Below, piece by piece: positions 1 to 11,135 of a stretch of 12,180 bases of DNA. A program made the translations under genes and the position numbers. Numbering within the stretch: the first letter of the stretch is position 1; each line of letters begins with the position of its first letter. The notes beneath the pieces are model-generated. The model was given only the letters and a program-made list of their open reading frames with translations, was not told where the DNA came from and did no database searches. Source of the DNA: Microbacterium sp. (GTDB lineage Bacteria > Actinomycetota > Actinomycetes > Actinomycetales > Microbacteriaceae); the NCBI GenBank assembly GCA_029267645.1, contig JAJUIM010000029.1, positions 1 through 12,180 on the forward strand, written 5' to 3'.

Positions 1-604
1 CCGACGACGAAGCCCGCACTGCCCCACTCGTCGGGGGCCGTGTGCGCGGCGTTCACGGCCGAGACCTCGTCGATCACGCGCTGCGACACCGTGCGCCCCG
101 CCTCGTCGACCGAGCGCTGCAGGCCCGTCGCCTCGGGGTTCGACGTCGTCGCGAGCACGAAGACGCCCTTGCCGTGCGCGTACGCGGTCTCGAGCGTGCC
201 CGCGAGGGCGCCCACGCCGAGATACGGGCTCACCGTCACGGCATCCGACTCGAGCGGCGCGCCCGGCGCGAGCCATGCGTCGGCGTAGGCGTCCATCGTC
301 GAGCCGATGTCGCCGCGCTTGGCGTCGGCGATCACGAGGATCCCCGCCTCGCGCGCGGCGCGGATGACGTCCTCGAGCGCGCGGAACCCCTCGGATCCGA
401 AGCGCTCGAAGAACGACACCTGCGGCTTCGCGAACGAGACGCGCCCCGACATGGCGTCGACGACCCGCAGGCCGAACTCGCGCACGCCCGACGCGCTCTG
501 GGGCAGCCCCCACTGCGCGAGCAGCGACCCGTGCGGATCGATGCCCACGCAGAGGGGACCGCGCCCTGCAAGCTCCGCCCGGGCGCGCTGCCCGAACGAG
601 GTCG

Positions 605-608
<4 letters not shown>
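1..608 (-). CDS. pyrF: Orotidine-5'-phosphate decarboxylase, 3' end cut off by window edge
   Basis: This enzyme decarboxylates OMP to UMP, the last step of de novo pyrimidine synthesis, in the cytosol. About 202 residues are visible and the C-terminus lies beyond base 1. The decisive motif is [11 protein letters not shown] at residues 94-104, the conserved Asp-Lys-Asp catalytic array of OMP decarboxylases. Upstream, LCVGIDPH (residues 19-26) gives the first strand of the TIM barrel with its substrate-binding Asp, and [11 protein letters not shown] (58-68) carries the second conserved Lys. The spacing resembles the longer subgroup found in mycobacteria and other actinobacteria. The start is GTG at 608, overlapping the carB stop in GTGA, with GGAG eight bases upstream (617-620). 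It is the last visible gene of the pyr operon. No defect is seen in the visible part. Confidence 0.95.
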
Positions 609-3878
<3,270 letters not shown>

Positions 3879-3886
<8 letters not shown>

Positions 3887-5057
3887 GTGCGCCCTTCTTG
3901 CTGAGCGTCTCGATGACGAGATCGCGGAAACGGTCGAACAGGTAGTTGGCGTCGTGCGGGCCGCCCGCGGCCTCGGGGTGGTACTGCACCGAGAAGGCCG
4001 GGATGTCGAGGGCCTTGAGGCCCTCCACGACGTCGTCGTTGAGGCCGAGGTGGCTCACCTCGACGCGGCCGAAGCCGGCGGGGCTGTCGAACGGGCCGTC
4101 GAGGGGCGCCGCGACCGCGAAGCCGTGGTTGTGCGCCGTGATCTCGACGCGGCCCGTCTCCTTGTCGCGCACGGGCTGGTTGATGCCGCGGTGCCCGAAC
4201 GGCAGCTTGTAGGTGTCGAGGCCGAGCGCGCGCCCGAACAGCTGGTTGCCGAAGCAGATGCCGAAGTACGGCAGGCCGTCGCGCAGCACGTCCTGCAGGA
4301 GCGCGACGTGGGCGTCCGAAGCTGAGGGGTCGCCGGGGCCGTTCGAGTAGAACAGGGCCACCGGATCGATCGCGCGAACCTCGTCGATCGTCGCCGACTG
4401 CGGCAGGACGTGGACCTCGAAGCCGCGGCGGGCGAGGTTGTCGACCGTCGCCTGCTTGATGCCGAGGTCGATGACCGCGAGGTTGCCGAGCTTCTCGCCC
4501 TGCGCGGGCGTGACGGCGGCCGCGGGCACCGAGACCTGCTCGGAGAGGTTCTGGCCCGCCATCTCGGGGGCCTCGCGCACGGCGCGCAGCTGCGCCTCGG
4601 GGTCGATGTCGGCGTCGGCGCCCGAGAAGACGCCGCCGCGCATCGACCCGTCGGAGCGGATCCGCCGCGTGACGGCGCGCGTGTCGATGCCGGAGATGCC
4701 GACGATGCCGTCGCGCGACAGCGCCTCGTCGAGCGACTCGTCGGCGCGCCAGTTCGAGACGACGCGGGAGGGGTCGCGCACGATGTAGCCGGCGACCCAG
4801 ATGCGGCGCGACTCGGGGTCTTCCGCGTTGACGCCGGTGTTGCCGATGTGGGGCGCCGTCTGCAGGACGATCTGCCCCGCGTAGGACGGGTCGGTCAGGG
4901 TCTCCTGGTAGCCGGTCATGCCGGTCGTGAACACGACCTCGCCGAGGGTCGTGCCGCGGGCGCCGTAGGCGTAGCCCTCGTAGCGCGCGCCGTCCTCGAG
5001 CACGAGGACCGCGCGGTCCCGCTCGAGGAGGGAGGTGATGGTGTCAGTGGGGGTCAT
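3879..5057 (-). CDS. carA: Carbamoyl-phosphate synthase small (glutaminase) subunit
   Basis: This subunit hydrolyses glutamine and channels ammonia to CarB. I take the start at ATG 5057 ([10 protein letters not shown]), giving 392 residues, close to the usual 380-390. It has GGGAG seven bases upstream (5065-5069) and overlaps the preceding stop in ATGA. The reading frame stays open to 5177, but those 40 extra codons lie inside the upstream gene and are Arg-rich, so I reject them. The N-terminal CarA domain (about 12-170) includes [14 protein letters not shown] and the [10 protein letters not shown] segment. The class I glutamine amidotransferase domain (about 192-385) carries the nucleophile Cys268 in [12 protein letters not shown], with His360 and Glu362 of YHPE completing the triad. 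YSNGPGDP at 237-244 is also typical. It is coupled to carB through an 8-base overlap. Confidence 0.97.
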
Positions 5058-5557
5058 CGGTTCGCTCCCGTGGGTGTGTCTGCCGACGCGATCTCGTCGA
5101 GCGCCGATACGAGCGCGTCGGGATCGTCGTCCTGCAGGCGGAGGTAGGTGTCGAGTGTCTGGGATCCGTCGCTCCACGCGACGAGCACGAGCCCGTCGCG
5201 CTCCACGACGCGATCGATCGTCCAGGTGGCGCGGCCGGATCCGAGGATCCGCGCCGCCGGGATGAAGACCGGCGGCTCGCCCGGCATCGCGATGCCGAGG
5301 CCCGCCTGGGTCACGGTGATGTCGGCGCGCGAGCGGAACGCCAGGGGCTTCGTCGCGACGCGGTCGAGCGGGGCGTCGTGCCTTGTCGTGGCGACGTAGA
5401 ACCCCACGGCCGAGAACACGGATCCGCCGATCGGCTCGCCGAGCGGCACCTGGACGTCGGCGTCGCGCGCCGTTCGTCGTCGCCAGCCCCAGACCATGAG
5501 CGCGAGCACGACGAGCGCGACCGCGAGCATGATGAGTGCCGCCGTCGTCGAGTTCAT
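5054..5557 (-). CDS. Membrane-anchored PH-like domain protein of unknown function
   Basis: This protein has 167 residues. An uncleaved N-terminal membrane segment at about 7-24 ([19 protein letters not shown]) is followed by WRRRTARD. The positive-inside rule therefore places the C-terminal domain in the cytosol. Residues about 45-160 look like a small beta-rich domain ([54 protein letters not shown]) ending in a helix ([14 protein letters not shown]). This pattern fits the PH-like families annotated in actinobacteria. M. tuberculosis has a predicted membrane protein, Rv1382, in the same slot between pyrC and carA, and I infer the two are related. The ATG at 5557 has GGAGG seven bases upstream (5565-5569) and overlaps the pyrC stop. 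Its own stop overlaps the carA start, also in ATGA. No catalytic residues are evident and I assign no function. Confidence 0.85.
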   Translation of the reverse strand: MNSTTAALIMLAVALVVLALMVWGWRRRTARDADVQVPLGEPIGGSVFSAVGFYVATTRHDAPLDRVATKPLAFRSRADITVTQAGLGIAMPGEPPVFIPAARILGSGRATWTIDRVVERDGLVLVAWSDGSQTLDTYLRLQDDDPDALVSALDEIASADTPTGANR

Positions 5558-6864
5558 CGGGCGGCCTCCGCGAGGTCGACGAGCTCGCCGTCGGCGAGCG
5601 TCGCGTATCCGCGGTGGATCGTCCAGCGCACGCTGCCCGGCAGCGTGCGGCCGAGGTACGGCGAGTTGACGCTGCGACCGCGCAGGTCCGAGGCCGTGAA
5701 CTCGCCCCCGGCGCTCGGGTCGTAGAGCGCGATCTCGGCGGGCCGTCCCGCCTCGAGCGGCGTGCCGTGGGCGTCGAGCCCGCCGATGCGCGCGGGCGCG
5801 GCCGACATGACGCGCGCGACGTCGCCCCAGCCGAACGGCCCCTCCTCGACCATGGTCTGGTGCACGATGCGCAAGGCGCTCTCGAGCCCGACCATGCCGT
5901 TCGCGGCCGCCGCCCACTCGGTGCTCTTGGCCTCGGCGGGATGCGGCGCGTGGTCGGTCGCGACGATGTCGATCGTGCCGTCGGCGAGGCCCTCGCGCAC
6001 CGCGAGCACGTCCTCCTCGCTCCGAAGCGGGGGGTTGACCTTGAAGCGCGCGTCGTAGCCGCGCGCGAGCTCGTCGGTCAGCAGCAGGTGGTGCGGCGTG
6101 ACCTCCGCCGTGACCTGGATGCCGCGCTTCTTGGCCCAGCGGATGATGTCGACCGAGCCTGCCGTCGAGAGGTGGCACACGTGAAGGCGCGATCCGACGT
6201 GCTCCGCGAGCAGCACGTCGCGCGCGATGATCGACTCCTCCGCGACCGCCGGCCAGCCCGCGAGGCCGAGCTCGGACGAGACGGGGCCCTCGTTCATCTG
6301 GGCGCCCTCCGTGAGCCGCGGATCCTGCGCGTGCTGCGCGATGACGCCGCCGAACGACTTGACGTACTCGAGCGCGCGGCGCATGAGCAGGGGGTCGGAG
6401 ACGCAGAAGCCATCGTCGCTGAAGACGCGCACGCGCGCCCGCGACCTCGCCATGGCGCCGATCTCGGCCAGCGCCTCGCCCTTCTGACCGACCGTGACGG
6501 CGCCGATGGGCTGCACGGTCGCGTAGCCGGCCGCCTCGCCGAGCGCGAGCTCCTGCTCGACGACGCCCGCCGTGTCGGCGACGGGGTGCGTGTTGGGCAT
6601 CGCGAAGACCGCGCCGAAGCCGCCGGCAGCGGCCGCGCGCGTGCCGGTCGCGATCGTCTCGCTCGCCTCGTAGCCCGGCTCGCGCAGGTGCACGTGCAGG
6701 TCGACGAGGCCGCGCAGGGCCACGAGGCCGTCGGCGTCGATCACGCGCGCGCCGGCGCGGCTGAGGCCCGCTCCGACCTCGGCGATGCGGCCGTCCTCGA
6801 TGAGGATGTCGGCGCGGTCGCCGCCCTCGATGGACGCGCCCTGGATGAGGAGCACCTCGCTCAT
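5554..6864 (-). CDS. pyrC: Dihydroorotase
   Basis: This zinc amidohydrolase cyclises N-carbamoyl-L-aspartate to dihydroorotate, the third step of the pathway. The protein has 436 residues, normal for class I dihydroorotases. Metal and substrate motifs are complete: [10 protein letters not shown] with His57 and His59, VFSDDGF with Asp150/Asp151 (the bridging position often taken by Asp in class I enzymes), His178 (AQHAQD), His231 (LHVCHLST), and TDHAPH with Asp304. VNPPLRS (277-282) is another family signature. The ATG at 6864 has AAGGAG five bases upstream (6870-6875) and overlaps the pyrB stop in ATGA. The frame is open far upstream to 7836, but that extension runs through pyrB and is a shadow. 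The gene ends in a four-base overlap with the PH-like gene. Confidence 0.98.
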   Translation of the reverse strand: MSEVLLIQGASIEGGDRADILIEDGRIAEVGAGLSRAGARVIDADGLVALRGLVDLHVHLREPGYEASETIATGTRAAAAGGFGAVFAMPNTHPVADTAGVVEQELALGEAAGYATVQPIGAVTVGQKGEALAEIGAMARSRARVRVFSDDGFCVSDPLLMRRALEYVKSFGGVIAQHAQDPRLTEGAQMNEGPVSSELGLAGWPAVAEESIIARDVLLAEHVGSRLHVCHLSTAGSVDIIRWAKKRGIQVTAEVTPHHLLLTDELARGYDARFKVNPPLRSEEDVLAVREGLADGTIDIVATDHAPHPAEAKSTEWAAAANGMVGLESALRIVHQTMVEEGPFGWGDVARVMSAAPARIGGLDAHGTPLEAGRPAEIALYDPSAGGEFTASDLRGRSVNSPYLGRTLPGSVRWTIHRGYATLADGELVDLAEAAR

Positions 6865-7828
6865 CGGCTCTCCTTCGTGTCGGTTCCGGCGCGTTCGCCC
6901 GCCAGCAGCAGGTAGAGGACCGCCATGCGGACGGAGACGCCGCTCGCGACCTGCTCGCGCACGGTGGCGCGAGGAGAATCGGCGGCCTCCGCGCAGATCT
7001 CGAGTCCCCGGTTCATGGGCCCCGGATGCATGACGATCGTATCGCCAGAAAGGGCCTCGAACCTGACCGGATCCAGACCCCACAGCCGCGCGTATTCGCG
7101 CTCGCTCGGGAAGAAGGAGCCGGACATGCGCTCGGTCTGGATGCGCAGCATCATGATCGCGTCGGGGCCCTCCGCGATCGCCTCGTCGAGGTCGAAGCGC
7201 ACGCGGGCCGGCCACTGCGAGACGTCCTGCGGCACGAGGGTCGGCGGCGCCACGAGCGTGACCTCGGCGCCGAGCGCGCTGAGCAGCCACACGTTCGAGC
7301 GCGCGACGCGCGAGTGCAGGATGTCGCCCACGATCGCGACGCGGAAGCCCGCCAGGTCGCGCCCGCGGCTCGCGGATCCGTACCGCCTGCGGCGCATCGT
7401 GAACGCGTCGAGCAGCGCCTGCGTGGGGTGCTCGTGCGTGCCGTCGCCCGCGTTGACGACGCCCGCGTCGATCCACCCGCTCGTGGCGAGCGTGCGCGGG
7501 GCGCCCGACGCGCCGTGGCGGATCACGACCGCGTCGGCGCCCATCGCCTGCAGCGTCTGCGCCGTGTCCTGCAGGCTCTCGCCCTTCGAAACGCTGGAGC
7601 CCTTCGCGGAGAAGTTGATGACGTCGGCCGACAGGCGCTTGGCAGCGGCCTCGAACGAGATGCGCGTGCGCGTCGAGTCCTCGAAGAAGAGGTTGACGAC
7701 CGTGCGCCCGCGCAGCGTCGGGAGCTTCTTGACCTCGCGCCCCTGTGTGTCGGCCATGTCCTCTGCGACGTCGAGGATGCGGATCGCGTCGTCGCGCGAC
7801 AGCGTCCGGGTGTCGAGCAGGTGGCGCA

Positions 7829-7829
<1 letters not shown>
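6861..7829 (-). CDS. pyrB: Aspartate carbamoyltransferase catalytic subunit
   Basis: This enzyme joins carbamoyl phosphate and aspartate to give N-carbamoyl-aspartate, the committed pyrimidine step. The 322 residues contain the full family set: carbamoyl-phosphate loop [13 protein letters not shown] (48-60), the mobile-loop Lys82 in SVSKGES, His134 in HPTQ (134-137), the aspartate-site Arg229 in MLRIQTER, and HPGPMNRG (268-275). No pyrI-type regulatory subunit gene is adjacent, so the enzyme is probably not the E. coli-type holoenzyme. I choose ATG 7829 because AAGG sits six bases upstream (7836-7839). A GTG directly before it (7832) would add one residue but leaves only three bases of spacing. 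The ATG shares one base with the pyrR stop (TGATG), so translation is coupled to pyrR. Confidence 0.97.
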
Positions 7830-8408
<579 letters not shown>

Positions 8409-8426
8409 TGCAGGTCTCGCCGGTTC

Positions 8427-8432
8427 AGTCTA
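8427..8432 (-). promoter_or_regulatory. Possible -10 box for a pyr operon promoter
   Basis: In the gene direction this reads TAGACT, which fits the loose actinobacterial -10 pattern TAnnnT. It lies just after the nusB stop. A start about seven bases downstream (near 8420) would give a leader of roughly 50 bases that includes the whole PyrR hairpin. I see no recognisable -35 element at the usual distance; that region is GC-repeat coding sequence of nusB. Transcription could equally come from upstream. Evidence is weak. Confidence 0.22.
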
Positions 8433-8434
8433 CG

Positions 8435-8845
8435 TCAGCTCGCGCGCGCGACGCGCGCCAGCACGCCGTGCACGAACGCGCCCGACTCCTCGGTCGAGAG
8501 CTCCTTGGCGAGCTCGACCGCCTCGTCGATCGCGACGGCCGCGGGGACCTCGTCGTTGAAGAGGATCTCCCACGTGGCGAGGCGCAGCAGCGCGCGGTCG
8601 ACCGTCGGCATGCGCTCGATGCGCCAGTCGCGGCTGTGCGTCGCGATCTGCTCGTCGATCTCGTCGCGGTGGTCGATGACCCCGTCGACGATCTCGCGGG
8701 CGTACAGCCACGACGCCTGGCGCTCGGGCTCGCTGACCGCGCGCTTCGCCTCCTCCTGGAGTGCGACGGCCAGGTCGTCGCCGCGCACATCCGCGGAGAA
8801 GAGGACGTTGAGGGCGCGCTTTCGCGCCTTGGTGCGTGCGCTCAA
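8435..8845 (-). CDS. nusB: Transcription antitermination factor NusB
   Basis: NusB pairs with NusE (ribosomal protein S10) on boxA RNA to support antitermination, mainly of rRNA operons. The 136-residue all-helical protein fits the family. Recognisable parts are the basic N-terminus MSARTKARKRALNVLFSADV (1-20), RIERMPTVDRALLRLATWEI in the centre, and the C-terminal VAIDEAVELAKELSTEESGAFVHGVL pattern, given here as AIDEAVELAKEL plus FVHGVLARVA. The start is TTG at 8845. It is the only possible early start, because the frame runs straight back into the efp stop three codons upstream (TGA CCT GCC TTG). There is no clear Shine-Dalgarno sequence, so reinitiation after efp is likely. The stop is followed by the 66-base pyrR leader. 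Confidence 0.93.
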   Translation of the reverse strand: MSARTKARKRALNVLFSADVRGDDLAVALQEEAKRAVSEPERQASWLYAREIVDGVIDHRDEIDEQIATHSRDWRIERMPTVDRALLRLATWEILFNDEVPAAVAIDEAVELAKELSTEESGAFVHGVLARVARAS

Positions 8846-8851
8846 GGCAGG

Positions 8852-9415
8852 TCAGTCGTTGACGCGGCCGAGGTACTCGCCCGAGCGCGTGTCGACCTTG
8901 ACCTTCGTGCCCTCGTTAAGGAACAGCGGCACCTGGATCTCGGCGCCCGTCGACACGGTCGCGGGCTTCGTGCCGGCGTTCGAGCGGTCGCCCTGCAGGC
9001 CGGGCTCGGTGTAGGTGATCTCGAGCACGACCGACGGGGGCATCTCGAGGTAGAGCGGCTGGCCGTCGTGCATGCCGATCTGCACCGTCATGTTCTCGAG
9101 CAGGAAGCGCGCGGCGTCGCCGACGATCGCCTCGGACACGTTGATCTGGTCGTAGTCGGCGACGTCCATGAAGACGAAGCTGTCGCCGTCGTTGTACAGG
9201 TACTGGTAGTCGCGACGGTCGACGTTCTGGATGTCGACCTTCGAGCCCGCGTTGAAGGTCTTGTCGACGATCTTGCCCGACACGACGTTCTTGAGCTTCG
9301 TGCGGACGAACGCACCGCCCTTGCCCGGCTTCACGTGCTGGAACTCCACGACGTTCCAGAGCTGCCCGTCGATGGAGAGCACGACGCCGTTGCGGATGTC
9401 TGCGGTGGATGCCAT
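8852..9415 (-). CDS. efp: Translation elongation factor P
   Basis: EF-P binds ribosomes stalled at polyproline and promotes peptide bond formation. The 187 residues have the normal three-domain layout. The N-terminal KOW-like domain carries the functional loop VKPGKGGAF (28-36) with Lys32 at its tip, the position modified in many bacteria. The OB domains follow, with [20 protein letters not shown] and the C-terminal signature [20 protein letters not shown] around 157-176. No epmA/epmB, earP or other known modification gene is visible here, so the modification state is unknown. The ATG at 9415 has only a weak GGAA ten bases upstream. The gene follows a 63-base spacer after aroB and sits six bases before nusB, the same efp-nusB pair seen in mycobacteria. 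Confidence 0.97.
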   Translation of the reverse strand: MASTADIRNGVVLSIDGQLWNVVEFQHVKPGKGGAFVRTKLKNVVSGKIVDKTFNAGSKVDIQNVDRRDYQYLYNDGDSFVFMDVADYDQINVSEAIVGDAARFLLENMTVQIGMHDGQPLYLEMPPSVVLEITYTEPGLQGDRSNAGTKPATVSTGAEIQVPLFLNEGTKVKVDTRSGEYLGRVND

Positions 9416-9475
9416 AAGTGCGATGTTCCGTTTCGTGTGGTGTCGGAGGATCGTGCGGGCGGTGCCCGAAGGGAG

Positions 9476-9481
9476 ATTCTA
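9476..9481 (-). promoter_or_regulatory. Possible -10 box upstream of efp
   Basis: In the gene direction this reads TAGAAT, one change from TATAAT, and its first three bases are the aroB stop codon. A start near 9469 would give a leader of about 54 bases before efp. That leader would begin with a small hairpin, CGGGC-ACC-GCCCG (9456-9468). I found no TTGACA-like -35 at 16-18 bases spacing. The 63-base gap after tightly overlapped aro genes is a plausible place for an internal promoter. Confidence 0.3.
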
Positions 9482-10600
9482 TCGCGAACCGGTCTGGACG
9501 ATGCCGCCCTGCTGCTCTTCGCCGATCTCCTGGTAGGCCGCGAAGAGCAGCGACTGATCGGGCGCCTGCAGGATCGACGGCTTGCCGATCTCGTCGAGCA
9601 CCACGAAGCGCAGCTGTCCAGCGCGCGCCTTCTTGTCGCGCTGCATCGTCGCGAGCAGCTGATTCCACGCCCCCGCCCGGTACGTCGTCGGCAGGCCGAG
9701 GGTCGTGAGAATGCTCCTGTGGCGGTCGACCGCGTCGTCGCTGAGGCGCCCTGCGAGGCGAGAGAGCTCCGCGGCGAACATCATGCCGATCGAGACCGCC
9801 GCGCCGTGGCGCCACTGGTAGCGCTCGGCGTGCTCGATCGCGTGGCCGAGCGTGTGGCCGTAGTTGAGGATCTCGCGCTGGCCGGCCTCGCGGAAGTCGC
9901 TGCCCGTGACCTCGGCCTTCATGCGGATCGCGAGCTCGATCGAGCGGCGGAACTCGGGGCTCGTCGGGTCGAGCGCCCTGTCGGGGTCGCGCTCGACGAG
10001 GTCGAGGATCTCGGGGTAGCGGATGAAACCGGCCTTGATCACCTCGGCGAATCCCGCCGTGAGCTCGTTGCGCGACAGGGGCTCGAGCAGCTCGAGGTCG
10101 CACAGTACGGCGTGGGGCGCCCAGAACGCGCCCACGAGGTTCTTGCCCTCCGCCGTGTTGATGCCGGTCTTGCCGCCGATCGCGGCGTCGACCATGCCGA
10201 GCACGGTCGTCGGCACCTGCACGACCGCGACGCCGCGCAGCCACGTGGCGGCCGCGAAGCCCGCGAGGTCGGTCGCGGCGCCGCCGCCGAACCCGACGAT
10301 CGCGTCGGTGCGCGTGAAGTCTGCCTGCCCGAGGATGCCCCAGAGGAACGCCGCGACCTCGACGCGCTTCGCGCCCTCGGCGTCGGGGATCTCGGCGAGC
10401 AGGACCTCGAGATCGCCGTCGGCGAGGAGCTCGTCGCGGATGTCGTTCACGATGCGGCCGAGGGTCGGCTGGTGCACGATCAGCACCTTCTTGGCCGCGG
10501 CCGGCAGCGCCTGCCGCAGTCCGTGCCGCGCCCCGAATCCGATCGTGACGTCGTATCCGGTCTCGCCCGCCACGTGCACGACGGTCGGCTGGTCACTCAT
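9479..10600 (-). CDS. aroB: 3-dehydroquinate synthase
   Basis: This cytosolic enzyme converts DAHP to 3-dehydroquinate, the second step of the shikimate pathway, using NAD+ and a divalent metal. The 373 residues show GFGGGAATDLAGF (103-115), the NAD-binding glycine loop, and VPTTVLGMVDAAIGGKTGIN (129-148), the family signature. Metal ligands are Glu186 (AEVIK), His249 (NYGHTLGHAIEH) and His265 (RHGAAVS). The ATG at 10600 overlaps the aroK stop by eight bases (ATGAGTGA), with GAGAGGAA five bases upstream (10606-10613). The gene ends with TAG. In M. tuberculosis the next genes are aroD/aroQ, Rv2536 and pepQ before efp; here none of these follows, so dehydroquinase must be encoded elsewhere if the pathway is complete. 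Confidence 0.98.
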   Translation of the reverse strand: MSDQPTVVHVAGETGYDVTIGFGARHGLRQALPAAAKKVLIVHQPTLGRIVNDIRDELLADGDLEVLLAEIPDAEGAKRVEVAAFLWGILGQADFTRTDAIVGFGGGAATDLAGFAAATWLRGVAVVQVPTTVLGMVDAAIGGKTGINTAEGKNLVGAFWAPHAVLCDLELLEPLSRNELTAGFAEVIKAGFIRYPEILDLVERDPDRALDPTSPEFRRSIELAIRMKAEVTGSDFREAGQREILNYGHTLGHAIEHAERYQWRHGAAVSIGMMFAAELSRLAGRLSDDAVDRHRSILTTLGLPTTYRAGAWNQLLATMQRDKKARAGQLRFVVLDEIGKPSILQAPDQSLLFAAYQEIGEEQQGGIVQTGSR

Positions 10601-11135
10601 GCGTCTTCCTCTCGTTGAGGGCGATTCCCAGGCGGTCTGCCGCCCAGCGGGCGGCGCTGTCGACGACGTCGCGCAGGGGTCCGCGCGAGGTGTCGTAGGT
10701 CACGTCGGCGAGGGCCTCGTACAGCGGTCTCCGCTCCTCGGCGATGCGCGCCCACTCCGCGACCGGATCCGCGTGGTTCAGCAGCGGGCGCTTGGCGCCG
10801 CGGATCCGTGAGGCGATCGTGCGCTCGCTCACCGTCAGGTGCACGACGAGGTGGTCCGCGAGCGCCTCTCGGGTCTCGGGCGCGAGGATCGCTCCCCCGC
10901 CGAGCGCCACGACGCCGCCGCGCGTCAGCGCCTCCGCGACGGCCTCGCGCTCGATGCCGCGGAAGACCTCCTCGCCGCGCGCCGAGAACAGGTCGGCGAT
11001 GGGTCCGTGCTCCGCGACGATCAGGCTGTCGGTGTCGGTGAACGACACGCCGAGGCGCTTCGACACGCGACGGCCGATGCTCGACTTGCCCGAGCCCATG
11101 GGGCCGATGAAGACGACGGCGCGCAGGTCACTCAT
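10593..11135 (-). CDS. aroK: Shikimate kinase
   Basis: This kinase phosphorylates shikimate at the 3-hydroxyl using ATP. The 180 residues fit the family. Motifs are the Walker A loop GPMGSGKSS (11-19), the shikimate-binding TDTDSLI with Asp34 and Asp36, Arg59 in FRGIE, the glycine triplet at 79-81 (ALGGGAI), and the lid arginine Arg116 in KRPLL. A further Arg near 136 (RRPLY) matches the adenine-side segment. The ATG at 11135 overlaps the aroC stop in ATGAGTGA. There is no good Shine-Dalgarno sequence, so translation probably depends on coupling to aroC. The downstream junction with aroB is the same eight-base sequence. Nothing is missing. Confidence 0.97.
   Translation of the reverse strand: MSDLRAVVFIGPMGSGKSSIGRRVSKRLGVSFTDTDSLIVAEHGPIADLFSARGEEVFRGIEREAVAEALTRGGVVALGGGAILAPETREALADHLVVHLTVSERTIASRIRGAKRPLLNHADPVAEWARIAEERRPLYEALADVTYDTSRGPLRDVVDSAARWAADRLGIALNERKTHE

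Noticed and set aside
5058..5177. 40-codon N-terminal extension of carA
   Set aside because: It overlaps the end of the PH-like gene, is Arg-rich, and is not part of the usual CarA N-terminus. ATG 5057 has a good ribosome site.
5558..6178. Upstream extension of the PH-like protein into pyrC
   Set aside because: The added residues are an Arg/Gly/Ala-rich shadow of pyrC. The internal ATG at 5557 has GGAGG and a membrane segment right after it.
9456..9468. Hairpin CGGGC-ACC-GCCCG as a terminator after aroB
   Set aside because: The stem is only 5 bp and is followed by ACGATCCTCC rather than a U-run, so it does not qualify as an intrinsic terminator.
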